In this document: piece after piece, positions 1-11,387 of the stretch
Numbering within the stretch: position 1 is the first letter of the stretch
Layout of the letters: each line of letters opens with the position of its first letter
NCBI GenBank assembly: GCA_964019415.1
Contig: OZ025874.1
Location: 4,739,196 to 4,803,195 of the forward strand
Source: Ianthella basta
Taxonomy: Eukaryota; Porifera; Demospongiae; Verongiida; Ianthellidae
Direction: 5' to 3'
Length of the DNA: 64,000 nucleotides
The notes under the pieces: generated by a model
Seen by the model: only the letters and a program-made list of their open reading frames with translations
Told to the model about the DNA's origin: nothing
Databases searched by the model: none
Made by a program: the position numbers and the translations under genes

Positions 1-405
1 AAGGGAGCAACAAACAACATCTGCCTCTTGAACTGCTCAGTAAACAGCATGGTTTACCAAGAGGTGATGCGCACTCACCTCTTGCTGTTCCTTCAAAGGC
101 AGCTACCAGGTGTAAAGCTCCAGCAAGACAACGCTCCTTGCCACACCTCAAAAGCAACTCAAAGCCAAAGAAGTTCCCTTACTGAAAACTCCGCCTGAAA
201 GCCCTAATTCGAATCCAATAGAGAATGTCTGGCACGAGATGAAACACTACATCTGGACAACAGCCAAGCCAAAGAGGAACTGCTGCAAGCAATTCAAGTG
301 TTCTGGGTGACTGGGACACCAGAAAAATGCAGCAGATACATCAGTCACTTAAGGAAGGGTATTCCTAAGGTTATTGAACTCATTGGAGAACCTATTGATT
401 ACTAA
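1..405 (+). pseudogene. Tc1/mariner-type transposase, C-terminal relic
   Basis: Translation in shifting frames gives the C-terminal part of a Tc1-like DDE transposase. The second-Asp region reads QQDNAPCHTSK near position 120. The PNSNPIENVWHEMKHYIW block, which carries the third acidic residue, follows near 203-255. The normal family ending (IPKVIELIGEPIDY, stop at 403-405) is in a third frame. At least two frameshifts separate these blocks, so the copy is dead. The N-terminal part lies off the left edge. In the family this enzyme cuts and pastes its element at TA sites. Confidence 0.85.
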
Positions 406-1354
406 GAAAACTTCATTTATCCAACCTTTCTTTAATGTTTGTACCATTTCTTTCATGTTTGGCTAATCATTTGGTCTTGTACTGGTATAGATATGCTGTG
501 AAATTTGCACGCTCAGATCGAAATTCCTTGGATCTTTGTTATGCAGGCATTGCGGTTTACTGAGTCAGCATTTTCCCAGGACAGCGAAATTTGCGTGGGC
601 ACAGTAGTCACTTTAATGTAAACACTGCATAATAACAACCAAAGATACAGCAGTAATAAAACAGAGCTATTGAAACAGTACTGTGTAAAGAAACAAGAGA
701 TACAGCTATATCAGTAAATAATAGAGGTGGTGAACTCGATCCCTGCACTATTAGATAATGCTGATGTCTCTGGGAGCTAACATCATCTCCGGTATTTGCA
801 GCGAATGGCCAGTGAGTCACAGATCCCACTACATATGACAGCAAATTCTACTTCTCCCAGGTTGCACCTTTGCTGTACAAGGTTTTCAATTAGGCATAAC
901 TTGCCTGCATCCAGTATCTGCTCTCTCTCCAAGCTCTTTACTGGAAAATCCTCCCTTGATCCCTCCATGGCTTCCTGAAGAGGCTGTCTGAGATGGTCCT
1001 ATGCAGAGCACTGCAAAAGCCAATGGCATACATCTTCCACCTCCCCACTGTCGCATTCCTTGCATACCCTCTCCTCTCTCTTCATCCTATGCCACCTTCC
1101 CATTTCAGCCCTTGTGTTGTCACTGGCCTGTAAGAACTATCGTATACTGTCTATTATTAGCTCTATGTGGTCAGCTTAATGCCTATATTATACATGCTAT
1201 CAAGCAATCTGTCTTGCCCTATATTAACATTGACCCCAAGTTTTTTCTTTACGTGGTAGTCATCTGTATCTCTGCATTTCTCTGCATTTCTCTCATCTCT
1301 GCAAATAAATGCCCATTGGGGAATACTGAATGTACTATGCATTTATACTGAGAC
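406..1354. other. No gene recognised; one tRNA-like box
   Basis: Only short open frames without recognisable motifs occur here. On the minus strand around 716-790 a B-box-like GGGATCGAGTTC follows an A-box-like TTAGCTCCCAGAG at tRNA spacing, which could be a decayed tRNA-derived SINE head. This is weak evidence. Confidence 0.3.
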
Positions 1355-1379
1355 ATGGTCATGTTTAGTATTCAAAACA

Positions 1380-1700
1380 AAAACTGCATCTGTGCCACTG
1401 CCACTGCCACCACCGCCACCACCATACACATTATAATATGCACTTCCAGTATATGCGCCAGTGCTACAAGGAAAAAGACAGCCAGTGCAAGTTACATAGG
1501 GTCACCACCACCTGTGCAATTAGAGTATTTGTGCTAGTTGCTGGAAGAATAAACATCACCAGTACAAGTTCTGATGGTAACCACCACAAGTGCCAGTAGA
1601 GTTTTGCACTTCTTGGCCACAGGTAACCATCGCCAGCACGTATACTAGCAGTTAAAAGAACTAAAAGTTCTAGTACAGTGTTTGCACCATCAGATGGTAA
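1380..1700 (-). repeat. GGTGGT/GTAACTTGCACTG minisatellite, inverted copy
   Basis: The reverse strand carries diverged units built from GTAACTTGCACTG, GGTGGTGG and a spacer like CAGATACTCTACTGGC. The same units recur on the plus strand at 29.5-30.1 kb and related ones at 59.7-60.5 kb. The copies are too diverged for a fixed period. No coding signal. Confidence 0.6.
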
Positions 1701-1789
1701 AAGAGGACTACCAGTGCAAATTGCTGAGGGCTACAGCATGGGCACCATTGGAGTGCATCAAGTGGCAAGCAAATGATTTGGGTGAAGTA

Positions 1790-1860
1790 AGAATTGAACC
1801 CTGCACCATACAAATGGTCAACCAACTGTGCTCAGGGCTGGGCGACTGCATAGGTGTCAC
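1790..1860 (-). repeat. Possible tRNA-derived SINE head
   Basis: On the minus strand GAGCACAGTTGGTTG (A-box-like) is followed at about tRNA spacing by GGGTTCAATTCTTAC (B-box-like). I cannot fold a full cloverleaf, so this is more likely a SINE head than a tRNA gene. Confidence 0.3.
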
Positions 1861-2011
1861 TTCCTGATGCTTAGTGCTGATTGGTGCTAGAATTAGATTG
1901 ACCCCATATATCACGGCCAGCTTGAGGCTTTGGGAGAGTCTGCAAAACAGTGAAAAGGGAGCGAAATACGGTAGGAGTGGGAAAAATGGTACCATGCAAA
2001 GTTTGTTCTTG

Positions 2012-2120
2012 GCGAACTTCGAGCGAAGTTGGAGCGAACTTCGAGTGAAGTTGGAGCGAACTTCGAGAGAAATAGGAGCAAACTTCGCGCAAAGTTGGAG
2101 CGAAGTTGGAGCGAACTTGG
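2012..2120 (+). repeat. 22-bp tandem repeat, five units
   Basis: Units start at 2012, 2034, 2056, 2078 and 2100, each like GCGAACTTCGAGCGAAGTT plus GGA. Each unit is nearly self-complementary (AACTTCG against CGAAGTT), so each could form a small hairpin. About 320 bases on either side hold no recognised gene. Confidence 0.85.
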
Positions 2121-2489
2121 TTGATGAGAAAATGACAGAAGATGACGAGACAACACTTATTACATATACTTCGCCTCCATTTTACATTTGCCTTGCATCC
2201 TTTCTGCGGGTTTGACGGTTCCACAACTTGTGAAAGCTTCACAACTAAGGTCAATCAATTTTTATCCCAATGGAACAGAACATGAGAGCTTATAAAGGAG
2301 TTTATAAATGTGGTTGAATACACTAAACTTCCATGAGGAGAAGCCAGAAAGTTAACAATCTAATGCTAATAGCCTAGCAAGAAACAGAGTAGTACCTTTT
2401 GTTTATGAGGCGTTGATGAGCATTCACGTAGCTAAACAGGAAAGTTCAAGTAAAACGTTTCGACCACGAGGGTCTTCATCAGTTTTGTA

Positions 2490-2580
2490 ACAAAGACATT
2501 CGGGTCAAAACGTTTTGCATTTGATTTATCATTAACAGTTGTGTTTTGCTCAAGAATTTCACATCGGTGTATGACCAAGA
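2490..2580 (+). repeat. Dispersed repeat arm (same family as 42,491-42,680)
   Basis: This stretch contains GCATTTGATTTATCATTAA and the following GTTGTGTTTTGCTCAAGAA. It matches one arm of the foldback at 42.5 kb. Here only one arm is present, preceded by CGTTTCGACC-type sequence near 2457 in the same style. Non-coding. Confidence 0.7.
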
Positions 2581-2752
2581 ACGTTGCACAAAGCCTCGAT
2601 CACTTCATGGGCTCCTTAGAGTGTTACTCCAGTGGTTTAACTTCAGGCAAAACCATCACAGCACTTACGAATGTAACAAGGCTAGGCAGCTGCTCTTCCT
2701 GGAAGAAGCTCACCTTTAGAATACAAGCCTAGATGGCATATATATCACTTAT

Positions 2753-2854
2753 CTCATGGCACTGAGGTGTATATGGATTTCTACGCACGAGACCCATGCA
2801 TGCCCATGTGAGACCCTCATACATAGAAATCCATACACACCTCAGTGCCATGAG
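2753..2854. repeat. 30-bp inverted repeat (hairpin)
   Basis: Positions 2753-2782 and 2825-2854 are reverse complements with one mismatch (CTCATGGCACTGAGGTGT against its complement), with a 42-base loop. Downstream, 2903-2945 has AAAACAATATAGGGGC with a short GC palindrome shared with 32.3, 34.0 and 42.1 kb. About 400 bases after it hold nothing recognised. Confidence 0.85.
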
Positions 2855-3678
2855 ACAACTAATACATATATCTGAATATAGCCATATGACAGCATGTGAA
2901 AATGAAAACAATATAGGGGCTGCCTGCAGCAGCCCCTAAAAACATACAAGCGAAAGGACCAATAGATTAAAGACCGTGTATGACAGCATTCACAGTGACA
3001 ACAATTTTGCCGCTTAACATTACACATTACCCCAAGACAGAGCGCAGGGATGGAAGTGTCAGAACATGCCTTTTAATAAGTGTGCAAACGTAAATGACAG
3101 ACGTGCAGAGATGACAGGGCAATCACCTCAAACAGATCTGTCAGGGTCAGGATATCTTACTTCACTTGGGAAAACTGCAGCCCAAAGACTACGAACTTAC
3201 TTCTCAAGGTACTCAGGACAAAACATCCACAACACAAACAGTCAGCAAAGTATTTGGTTTCAATTATTACTACATAATGAAGCTGATATACTGTCCTGGC
3301 AAATTCTCACCTCCTTCCGAGCTTTGTTTCTTAGCCGTCTAGGGCCGGACGCCATTTTTATCCTGGGTGTCTAGCTCTATTAGTCTGGCTCGCTAGACCG
3401 TAACCCAATAAGCGCTTTGAGACGCCTACCGGGCGCTTATGGAACAGTCTAGCGAGTCTAGTCCAGCCAGCTTTGGACCCACGACTGGCGAAAGCACCGA
3501 AGGGCCAAAAAGGGGGAAAGAAAAAGCATTTCGTACGCTTGGGCGTCTTAACTTTAATTGGAGAGGTTGTCGATGTCAAGCGCCACGTATAAAGATTTCG
3601 CAATCCAAAGCCACTGTTGCTGGACCACGGTTTTCCTTCCTGTCCCCGGGGTTTCGGTGCTTTCGCCGTACGTGGGTC

Positions 3679-5564
3679 TGTCACGTGAAAATTGGACCCC
3701 CATAATATACGTTCCCCCCGGTTCAAATATTTTGAAATATTTGGACCACTACTGAAATATAAGTTCCCTGCATTCCACACATAGAAATGGCGTGTGAGCG
3801 AAATAGCAGGTCACACTCCGAACGAAATGGCGGTTCAAACATCGAGCGAACGGGGTGAAGTTTTCTTTCAGAGGAAAGGGAGAAGGGTCAAAGTAGTGAC
3901 CTCTGTAGAGGAGCAACGATTTATCCTCAAAGCCTGCCATTCGGACCCAACATCAAGCCACTTTGGCGTAACGAAGACCTGGCAAAGGGTATCCGAACGC
4001 TTCTATTGGAAAGGTCTAGCCAGTGATGTCAGGGAGCTGGTAAGTTCATATCTATATTCAGTGGCTAGCTAGCTAGCTATGTACATGCGCATGTGTAACT
4101 GATTTCACGTGCATGTAGCTAGTAGATGTTTCTGTTAGACACGTAGCTGCATGTATTGTCATGGAATAAGAAGGTTGACATTGAAAGACCAGCATTGCAT
4201 CCAGTCCCCGTCAAGGCCCCATGGTTTCACTTGGGGATGATTTTTGTTGGGCCTATTGGTCCTCCTTCAAGAAATGGCAATCAATACATACTTATAATTT
4301 CAGACTATTTCACCAAGTTTGCCTATGCAGTAGCTCTGCCAACGAAAGAAGCATCATCGGTTGTTGTTGCACTTCAAGAGGTTTGTGAGTGTAACTATAT
4401 TATTACAAGCTAAAAGCAGTCTTATTTCAAGTGTCACCTTAGGGTTAGCTAGCTAACTATACGATTAGCTGGCATTATTACTGTATGGCTATTTCCATTG
4501 TTTGCCGCAGCTCTTCTTTAGTATGGGGCTGCCATCAGTAATCACTACAGACCAAGGGAAAGAATTTCGAAACCTCCTCAATGCTGAGCTAATGACAGTT
4601 TTTGGTATCAAGCATCGACTGACCACGTGTTACCATCCACAATCCAATGGATTGGATGAAAGATTCAATCAGATGCTTGTGAATGCTTTGACCAAGTATG
4701 CCCAAGATGATCATGCAGCACGGGACAGCAACCTAAAGGAAACAGTGTACGCCTACAATACTGCCATTCAGGACTCCTCCAAGCACACGCCATTTGAAGC
4801 AATGTTTGGGCGAACTGCCAAACTGCCAGTAGATTTCAATGTCATGGGTGACTACAATGTGACACAGCAACTACAGGAGTACTTTGACAGCGATGAACCA
4901 GATCATGGTGAAAGGGCAGCAAAGCGGCAAAAGCTTAATGAAGCAGTGAAGCAGAATATCGAGATGGCCCAACAAAAGCAGAAGATGTATTATGACACCA
5001 AGCATGGTGCATGGGACAAGCATAGGCCCAAGTTCTTGCACCCACGAAAGCCGAAGAACATCCGTCTGTACTGCAATTGTCTCATGCCAGAGACCTGGAG
5101 CGACATGATCTTGTGTGATTCATGTGATCAATGGTTCCACATGCAGTGTGTTGGGTTGAAGGCACCTCCGGCTTTAGAGGAACAGTGGATTTGTAATGAC
5201 TGTGCATGACATTGTGCTATGTAAGCTACAACTTCATTTTTGCAACATTATAGCTGCATTTGTATTTATTCATATTCTGCTTAAATCATGTACTTTTATG
5301 AAGTTCAAATCCCCATGCATGTATTGTGTTGATGATGAAAATGAAATGCATATTAAGTAGCTATTAGGCCTGGAAAGCCCAGAATCTAAACATAGATGAG
5401 GGGGTCCACATATTTCAGGGTAGGTCCAAAGATTTCAGTCCATTTCTGAAATATTAGTTCCGGGGGGTCCAAATATTTCGAAATATTGGGACCGGGGGTC
5501 CTAATATTTTGAAATATTTGGACTGGGGGGAACCTTTTCAGGGGGGTCCAATTTTTTCATGACA
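3679..5564 (+). mobile_element. Ginger-like (gypsy-integrase-related) DNA transposon
   Basis: The 1,886-bp element has imperfect terminal inverted repeats of roughly 65-110 bases that begin TGTCA and contain ATTGGACCCCC, GTTCCCCCC and CAAATATTTTGAAATATTT-like palindromes. GGTC flanks both ends (3,675-3,678 and 5,565-5,568), a 4-bp target duplication. It carries one intron-containing integrase gene and no reverse transcriptase or LTR. That combination fits Ginger cut-and-paste transposons. Published Ginger1 targets are CCGG- or CCGT-like, so the class call is inference. Confidence 0.75.
3827..5209 (+). CDS. Integrase-like transposase with C-terminal PHD finger (three exons)
   Basis: Predicted exons are 3,827-4,039, 4,147-4,380 and 4,511-5,209. 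The introns are GTAAGT...TAG and GTTTGT...CAG, and all junctions are phase 0, giving one open frame of 381 residues. The first in-frame ATG is at 3,827. Order of domains: H2C2-type zinc-binding region with both His (ACHSDPTSSHFGV, residues about 35-50), integrase core (about 95-230) with VITTDQGKEF and HPQSNGLDERFN, then a PHD finger (about 335-380) with a full Cys4-His-Cys3 set: CNC, CDSC, WFHMQC, CNDC. Defects: the usual GIDFVG at the first catalytic Asp reads GMIFVG, and the zinc-domain CxxC survives only in another frame (CMYC at 4,148-4,159). The protein looks inactive although the frame is open. The PHD finger would be expected to bind histone tails. Confidence 0.7.
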
Positions 5565-5664
5565 GGTCTCCAAAGCTGGCTGGACTATAGCGAGTCAGAC
5601 TAGCCTTGCTCAGTCCTAGTCTCGCCGCGATGATTAGCGTGGGCAGGAAGGACGGCCTGGTGTA
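5210..5664. other. Right end of Ginger element and flank, non-coding
   Basis: Positions 5,400-5,564 form the right terminal repeat with several palindromic AAATATTTCGAAATATT blocks. 5,603-5,664 has no recognised feature. Confidence 0.6.
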
Positions 5665-5901
5665 TACCGTATACGTACAAATTTTGCAGTACGTTATTTT
5701 TGCGAATTCGTGGAGGTTGGCGAAATTAAATTTGTGAAAAAATCTTACAATTTCCCGGGGCAATATGCACCTACGGAAGGCCTTAAATGGGTAAGTGTGT
5801 AGCAAATAAACATTTCTTTTGTGCGGAATGGCCAAGAAGACGATCAAAGATTACTTTTAAGACTGTAGACGTCTTTACCAAGGCCTTGTTGCGTTCGCGG
5901 G

Positions 5902-6195
5902 TATAACTTTTCCAAGGATGTCTGGTCTGCATCGGCAGGAGCAGTTCTCCAGCATGAACGGGAAAATGGCGAGTTGCCAGCTCGAGTAATCGATGCTCTA
6001 GTAATTGTGCATACTATCGAGCCACGGCCGAACAAACATGGAGCAGAGACAGGGATATGGTGTGCGGAACATGTCCCACAGTCAGGCCGTCTCTCTGGAC
6101 TGCCACCGGGTAAAGATCTTTGCTGTTCCATTTTCCCGTTCAGGCTGGAGAACTGCTCCTGCCGATGCAGACCAGATATCCTTGGAAAAGTTATA
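5902..6195. repeat. 68-bp inverted repeat (foldback)
   Basis: 5,902-5,969 and 6,128-6,195 are near-perfect reverse complements, for example TATAACTTTTCCAAGGAT against ATCCTTGGAAAAGTTATA and GCATCGGCAGGAGCAGTTC against its complement. The loop is 158 bases. The arms explain the paired short open frames on the two strands. Confidence 0.85.
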
Positions 6196-6211
6196 CAAAT
6201 AGCAAACATCA

Positions 6212-7180
6212 TAGGGTAATTACGCCATTTCCGGGACAACTAAGGACAAACCAGCGAGAAAAGTCAAGAAAGAGTGTACTTCAGCAGAAAAAACGCTCAC
6301 ACTTACTGGCAAACACATCTGTTCATATAGAAGTGGGGAGAAAATGACCCGTTTGGTCGAGATGGCCTAGCGACGCCATCCTCAGTCGCACCGGCCATTT
6401 TCCCTACTCCCAGACATTTTTTCCTAAAGTGGGACAGGCATTAGGAATTACGGTGCTTTCATTTAAACTTCGTTTAAGTGAATAAGATCGTTAATACAAC
6501 AGTGGATCAACATTCAGGGCACTTCCAAAAGGACTGGACAAGGTTACTAGAATCAGATAGCCCTACACAACAAAGATGATGCCATTAGGAACAACTGTCA
6601 CAGCAAATCCAAGTGCCCTCTTTGTCAGTTTCACAGGTGATGCAAAATCCTTCATCCACCTCTCCAGTATCAATCTGCACATGTATATCTGCCTTCACTC
6701 TGCCCAGCTATCGTTTGTGAACTTAAATCAGCAACCAAAGTATGAATATTTTACTGCTGTCCGGCAATTGGCAACTGCAGTAACTAATATGTATTGGATT
6801 TCACTAACTTGTCTCAAGCACAGAAGTTAGTTTCTATTGTAGCGCATGCAGTTCGATCACCACTGAGTTCAGTGTATCTTTCCGTAAGCAGATCCGGCCA
6901 ACCGTTCGAATTTGGCGCGCAATCGAAGATGGTGCAACTCTTAGCTCCTCCTACTTCCTGCCAATTCTTGACCCTCCGGAATAGATAGGGGAGAAGGAAT
7001 CGGTACCGCCGAACGAAGAGCGCTGGTCTCGTTTTGGCTGTGGATTCTTAAACCCTGCTAGTGCAACTATCAACCAAGAGTAGCGTTAGCTGGAAGTTTT
7101 GCCTGTCTGTTTCGTGCAACGTACACTTTTGCAGAGTGTCCGGGTATTGACGCTGTCCCGGAAATGGCGTAACTACCCTA
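6212..7180. mobile_element. 965-bp TIR element with TA target duplication
   Basis: Terminal repeats of about 25 bases start GGGTAATTACGCCATTTCC at 6,214 and end with the mirror image at 7,178 (one mismatch). TA occurs at 6,212-6,213 and 7,179-7,180. It is nested inside the larger TIR element. No transposase is visible, so it is a MITE-like non-autonomous copy. Confidence 0.75.
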
Positions 7181-7423
7181 GCAAATGCAACTACTTAGAT
7201 GGAAAGAAGACATCCGTAAACGGTCAGAAATGATCCTTTAAGCGCCAGTAGAACGAACCAAAGCGTACATCGATGCCTGAGCCACTCTAGGTGTTGATAT
7301 CTTCCATAGAAAGGGAGCCATTCACGAAATTTTCAGGGCTTCGCGAAATTAAAATCGCGAAAATTGTCAGGAAAGGGGCATTCGCGAAATATATATTCGG
7401 CCAAAATTTGTACGTATAAGGTA

Positions 7424-8039
7424 CACTGTTTATCTCCTCCCCCGCAATTAAGGGGAAGGGCCTGGGGACGAGGCTAATCCATGCCTTACTCACAGAATCT
7501 GCTGGTCCGTACGCAGGGTTTTGAAAAAGGGCTTACATTTAGGAAAGAAAATTAATGTCTGAAGATAAGTAGCTACATATTTTCCGGGAAATGGCGGACG
7601 GGACGATTGGGTACACTGGAACTGCTGGAACCATATATCATGTTAAAACGCAGATGGGTACAACGAAAAATGTCTCTATTTTCAACCTGTACAAAGGACA
7701 CCATAAATTAAACTTGAATGGGGTAGAAAAACTCACGTGCAAGTACAAATATGACTGAACTGTGAGGGCCAGGGCAAGGCCTAGCCTGTATTGTATTACT
7801 AAAGCACAGCATAGTGAAAAGCTTACCCTAGTACATCAAGAGCATGATTCGAAAATATTCAAATTGAAACAGTTAAGGGCATGCAATGTTTTACTATGAA
7901 TGTACATTTACTGTCAGAGTCAATGGAGGCAATCAATCAACTATTCAACTCCTCTTGCATTACAGTTCATGGCAGTACATGATGCACTTCTGTACTACCT
8001 CTTTCTCTCCTGGCACTCTTTCTTCATCATCTAGTCATC
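7424..8039. other. No gene recognised
   Basis: Only short open frames without motifs occur here. GGGAAATGGCGGACGGGAC near 7,587 resembles the terminal repeat of the preceding TIR element. Confidence 0.5.
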
Positions 8040-8689
8040 TAGATTTGCAACTTTGAGCATTTCTGTCCCCTTCTTTCTGTAGGGAGGAGCCTGACTAGTC
8101 CCATACACCAGTGATCAGACTGCCAGAATTTATTTTCAGTCACTGCAGAGTTTGTTGTGGAAAAAGGAGTTCGTGATGGTAACCAACCAACAACAGGGAT
8201 GTGGGCTTTAAGTGATAGGGAGTTTCTCCTGTGAAGCCATATAAAGCTTACTTGTGATGGCAGTTTACGCGAGCTACTCACAAGAAAGAAATGTAGACTC
8301 CCAGTCTGAAAGGTGGTCATTACTGGCAGATGTGCAGGTAATAGTCAGTGTGTGTGTGTTTGTGTGCATTAGTACATTATGAGTATTTGTGCCTTGGTGC
8401 CATTGCAAGTATGTTAACAGCTGTGTGTATAAGTGTCTCCTTTCTGTAGAGAGGAGTCAGACTAGTCTCATTCACCAATCCTAATGAGATTGCAAAGATC
8501 CATCTTTTGGTTACTGGAGAGTTTGTTGTGGGAAAGGGGTTGTTACGGGTGCTAGCTAGCTATCTGTCATGAGGGAGGGAGGTTTTCCTTGAATTCCATA
8601 TGGTGGGTAAGCTATGGGGATTTGCCAGGATAGATATGCATGAGTGCGCAAATGTGAATTTGTTGGATTGATCTTCAGCAGTGCACACT

Positions 8690-9240
8690 AAATCAAATAA
8701 TGAAACAGATCTTTAGCAATGGGCACAGATTCCAACTGCATAACTGATTTCCCTAATGTGCTCATCATCAAGCCACCTGACAGATCCTTAGTCTTGCAGC
8801 TAATTATTCTTCTCTTTGCAGAAGGTCAGCCTTTGACTTTGATTTTATGCTCATTGCTGAAGATTTATCTTGCACCTTGAAACTTTGCTTGTTGCCAAAG
8901 ATCAGTTTCCTGTTTGGTTTGCTGACACCTAGACTTTCTGATGTCATACTCATTACTGTGGATCAGTCATACATTAGAATATGCTCATACTGAACATCAA
9001 TATCTTGCACTTCAATATTATGCCCTTTGCAGAAGATTAGCCTAAGACTCTGATATGCTCCTCATTGCTGAGGAACTGTCTTGATTAGTTACACATTGCT
9101 GAAGATCAATCAAATTATTACATTTTTATCCACATTGCTGAAGATCCATTTTATGCAAATTTAAGACTATAACTATGCTCTTTGCTGAAGATCAGTCTTC
9201 ATGAACATAACGTACAATGTCAATTTGTTCTGCAGATATG
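8690..9240 (+). repeat. Degenerate tandem repeat around TTGCTGAAGATCAGTCTT
   Basis: Units like GCTCATTGCTGAAGATCA recur irregularly every 40-70 bases. The matching stretch of copy 2 is 12,720-13,320. Non-coding. Confidence 0.6.
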
Positions 9241-10560
9241 TGCATGAATCCAACTGTCCAACCGATCATGAGAAATATGCAGGAAACCTGAACTTGTCAG
9301 GGTGTTCTTAGACAACAAGCATAAAATTGAATTTCCTCCCATTGTAACCATGTTATGTGTGTGGGTGTGGTGTGGGTGGTCAGATCACCTACACCTGTTT
9401 CAATGCATTCAACTAAATCTTTAACAACCTCTACTTACAGGAGGAAGCACTTGCCATGGCAATAGATTTGCTACCCCTCATACAACTGTGACTATGGACA
9501 GAGTGCTAGCACCTGCAGAAATACCCACAGGCATTGTGTATCTGTGGCTTTCTAGGGTGCATGTGTGCCCACTTGTGATGTGTATATACAGTACACAGCA
9601 TTATTGCAGATACAGTAGGTACCGTACTTTAGTATGTGTCATGTCTTTGTACTGTTATCAGGTAACACCAATGCAAGTGAGTCTGGCTGCATGGGTGGAG
9701 GTCAGTCAGTGACTAGGGTCTGATGGTAGAGCTACACCACAATAACCCATACACTCCTCCCTCACTACCCCTTCGTCTCCATTCCTTTCACCCCATTCAG
9801 CCACCGGTGCCAATGCAGTGCACGCATTAACATTATCAAGACACAGTATTGGGTCCGATGTGGAAGAAGTGATATCCTTCAGACACAGTTGTGACTCCTT
9901 CAGGAATGTTTGCAGTGGACCAAAAGTGGTACATGGGCACGCGAGATGTGACAGTGTCCTTGGTGAAGGAGATAACCTGTTCAGGCTTCTTTGTGTTGTA
10001 GCAAGAGTGCATTGTCCACTTGCTGTCAAAGTACTCTTGTTCTTGGTTGTGCTGAGGGCTACTGCACTATGTAGCTGATGGGGTTCTCTCCTGAGAAGGC
10101 CATGTAGCTTACTTGTGAGCACACTATGGAAAAGCAACTGTGAGTATTGCCTTCCTCCATCTTTCTGCAGGAAGAAGTCTCACTGGTCACATTCACCCAA
10201 CCCTAATGAGATCTTCAAGATCGGTCTTTGATTTGTTGCTGAAGAGTTTGTTGTGGGAAAGGGGTTATTTGTGTGTACTATTCATCTTCATGGAGGTAGT
10301 TTTTTAATTGCTTTGGGCATTTCCTTAGATGCATAAAAGTGTGGGGTGCACAAAAATTAATAGTTTGACTGCTCTCCAGCAGTGTACACTAAATCCAGTG
10401 GTGAAACAGATGTTCACAATGGGGGCAAATCAAAGTATGGAAGTGCATATATTTCAACAAATTCATTAGAATCAAGCTGCCTTTGAAATGTTAGCAATGA
10501 AGACATGCTGAAAACTACGCGACTGATCTTCAGCAATGAGCACAAACTGAAGCTTTTGAG

Positions 10561-10735
10561 TTGATAGTCAAGATTGGGCACCAAACTAAACTGTCAAACT
10601 GAGCTATGTCCATTTGTACGAATCAGACCATAAAAATGTATTCATTGTTGATAGTCAAGATTGGGCACCAAACTAAACTGTCGAACTGAGCTACATCCAT
10701 TTGTACAAATTAGACCATAAAAATGTTATTCAATG
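10561..10735 (+). repeat. 87-bp tandem duplication
   Basis: TTGATAGTCAAGATTGGGC begins at 10,561 and again at 10,648. The two units differ at only a few positions, so the duplication is recent relative to the surrounding segmental duplication. Confidence 0.85.
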
Positions 10736-11081
10736 TGCAGAGGATCGAACTGTCAAATGGATAAAAGGAATAGGCTCTATTGCTGAACACCTGGCCTTGC
10801 TATGACAGAGTGCTTTGTGAAAGTGATATATGTACCATGAGGGCTTCTTTGGGATGTACTTCCATTGTGCTCTTGTTCTTGGCTCTGCTGAGAGCTACTT
10901 TACCACCTAATGGGGTGCTTCTCCTGTCAAGGCCATAAGTATTACCTGTGATGACAGTTTACATGAGCTGCTCACAAGAAGGAAGTGTAAACTTCCATGC
11001 AGTCTGAAAGGTGGTCATTCCTTGCAGATGTGTAAGTTATATGTAAGTAGCATGTGTGTTGTGTGTGTGTCTTTGACTGAC

Positions 11082-11383
<302 letters not shown>

Positions 11384-11387
11384 GCTG

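Larger units (their letters stand above)
3379..5602. mobile_element. Foldback/MITE element split by the Ginger insertion
   Basis: The left arm at about 3,437-3,500 (AGTCCAGCCAGCTTTGGA, then GGCGAAAGCACCGAA) is mirrored by 3,650-3,678 (TTCGGTGCTTTCGCC ... GTGGGTC) and, after a 1.9-kb interruption, by 5,565-5,602 (GGTCTCCAAAGCTGGC ... GACTATAGCGAG). Joining 3,678 to 5,569 restores one continuous arm of about 60 bases. An outer arm piece, TAGTCTGGCTCGCTAGAC, lies at 3,379. The non-coding centre holds nothing recognised. Confidence 0.75.
5665..7423. mobile_element. Composite non-autonomous TIR element
   Basis: Positions 5,665-5,686 and 7,402-7,423 are 22-base inverted repeats with one mismatch (ACCGTATACGTACAAATTT at the left). 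TA lies at both ends, as in Tc1/mariner MITEs. Next to both termini are GCGAAATTAAA-type motifs. The 1.7-kb interior holds two further palindromic units described separately and no convincing coding sequence; the open frames inside have no family motifs. Confidence 0.65.
8040..10860 (+). repeat. Segmental duplication, copy 1
   Basis: Blocks in this segment recur in the same order in copy 2. Examples are CTGAAAGGTGGTCATT (8,308 and 11,003), AGGAGGAAGCACTTGCCATGG (9,440 and 13,470) and GTGAGTCTGGCTRCATGGG (9,676 and 13,692). Spacing is about 2.69 kb before, and about 4.0-4.1 kb after, the LINE-bearing interval of copy 2. Splice-like blocks (TTTCTGTAG/CTTACAG followed by AGGAGGA) suggest a decayed gene or element, but no protein family is recognisable. 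Confidence 0.7.

Noticed and set aside
716..1860. tRNA genes
   Set aside because: A/B-box-like pairs are present, but no full cloverleaf can be drawn; kept only as possible SINE heads.
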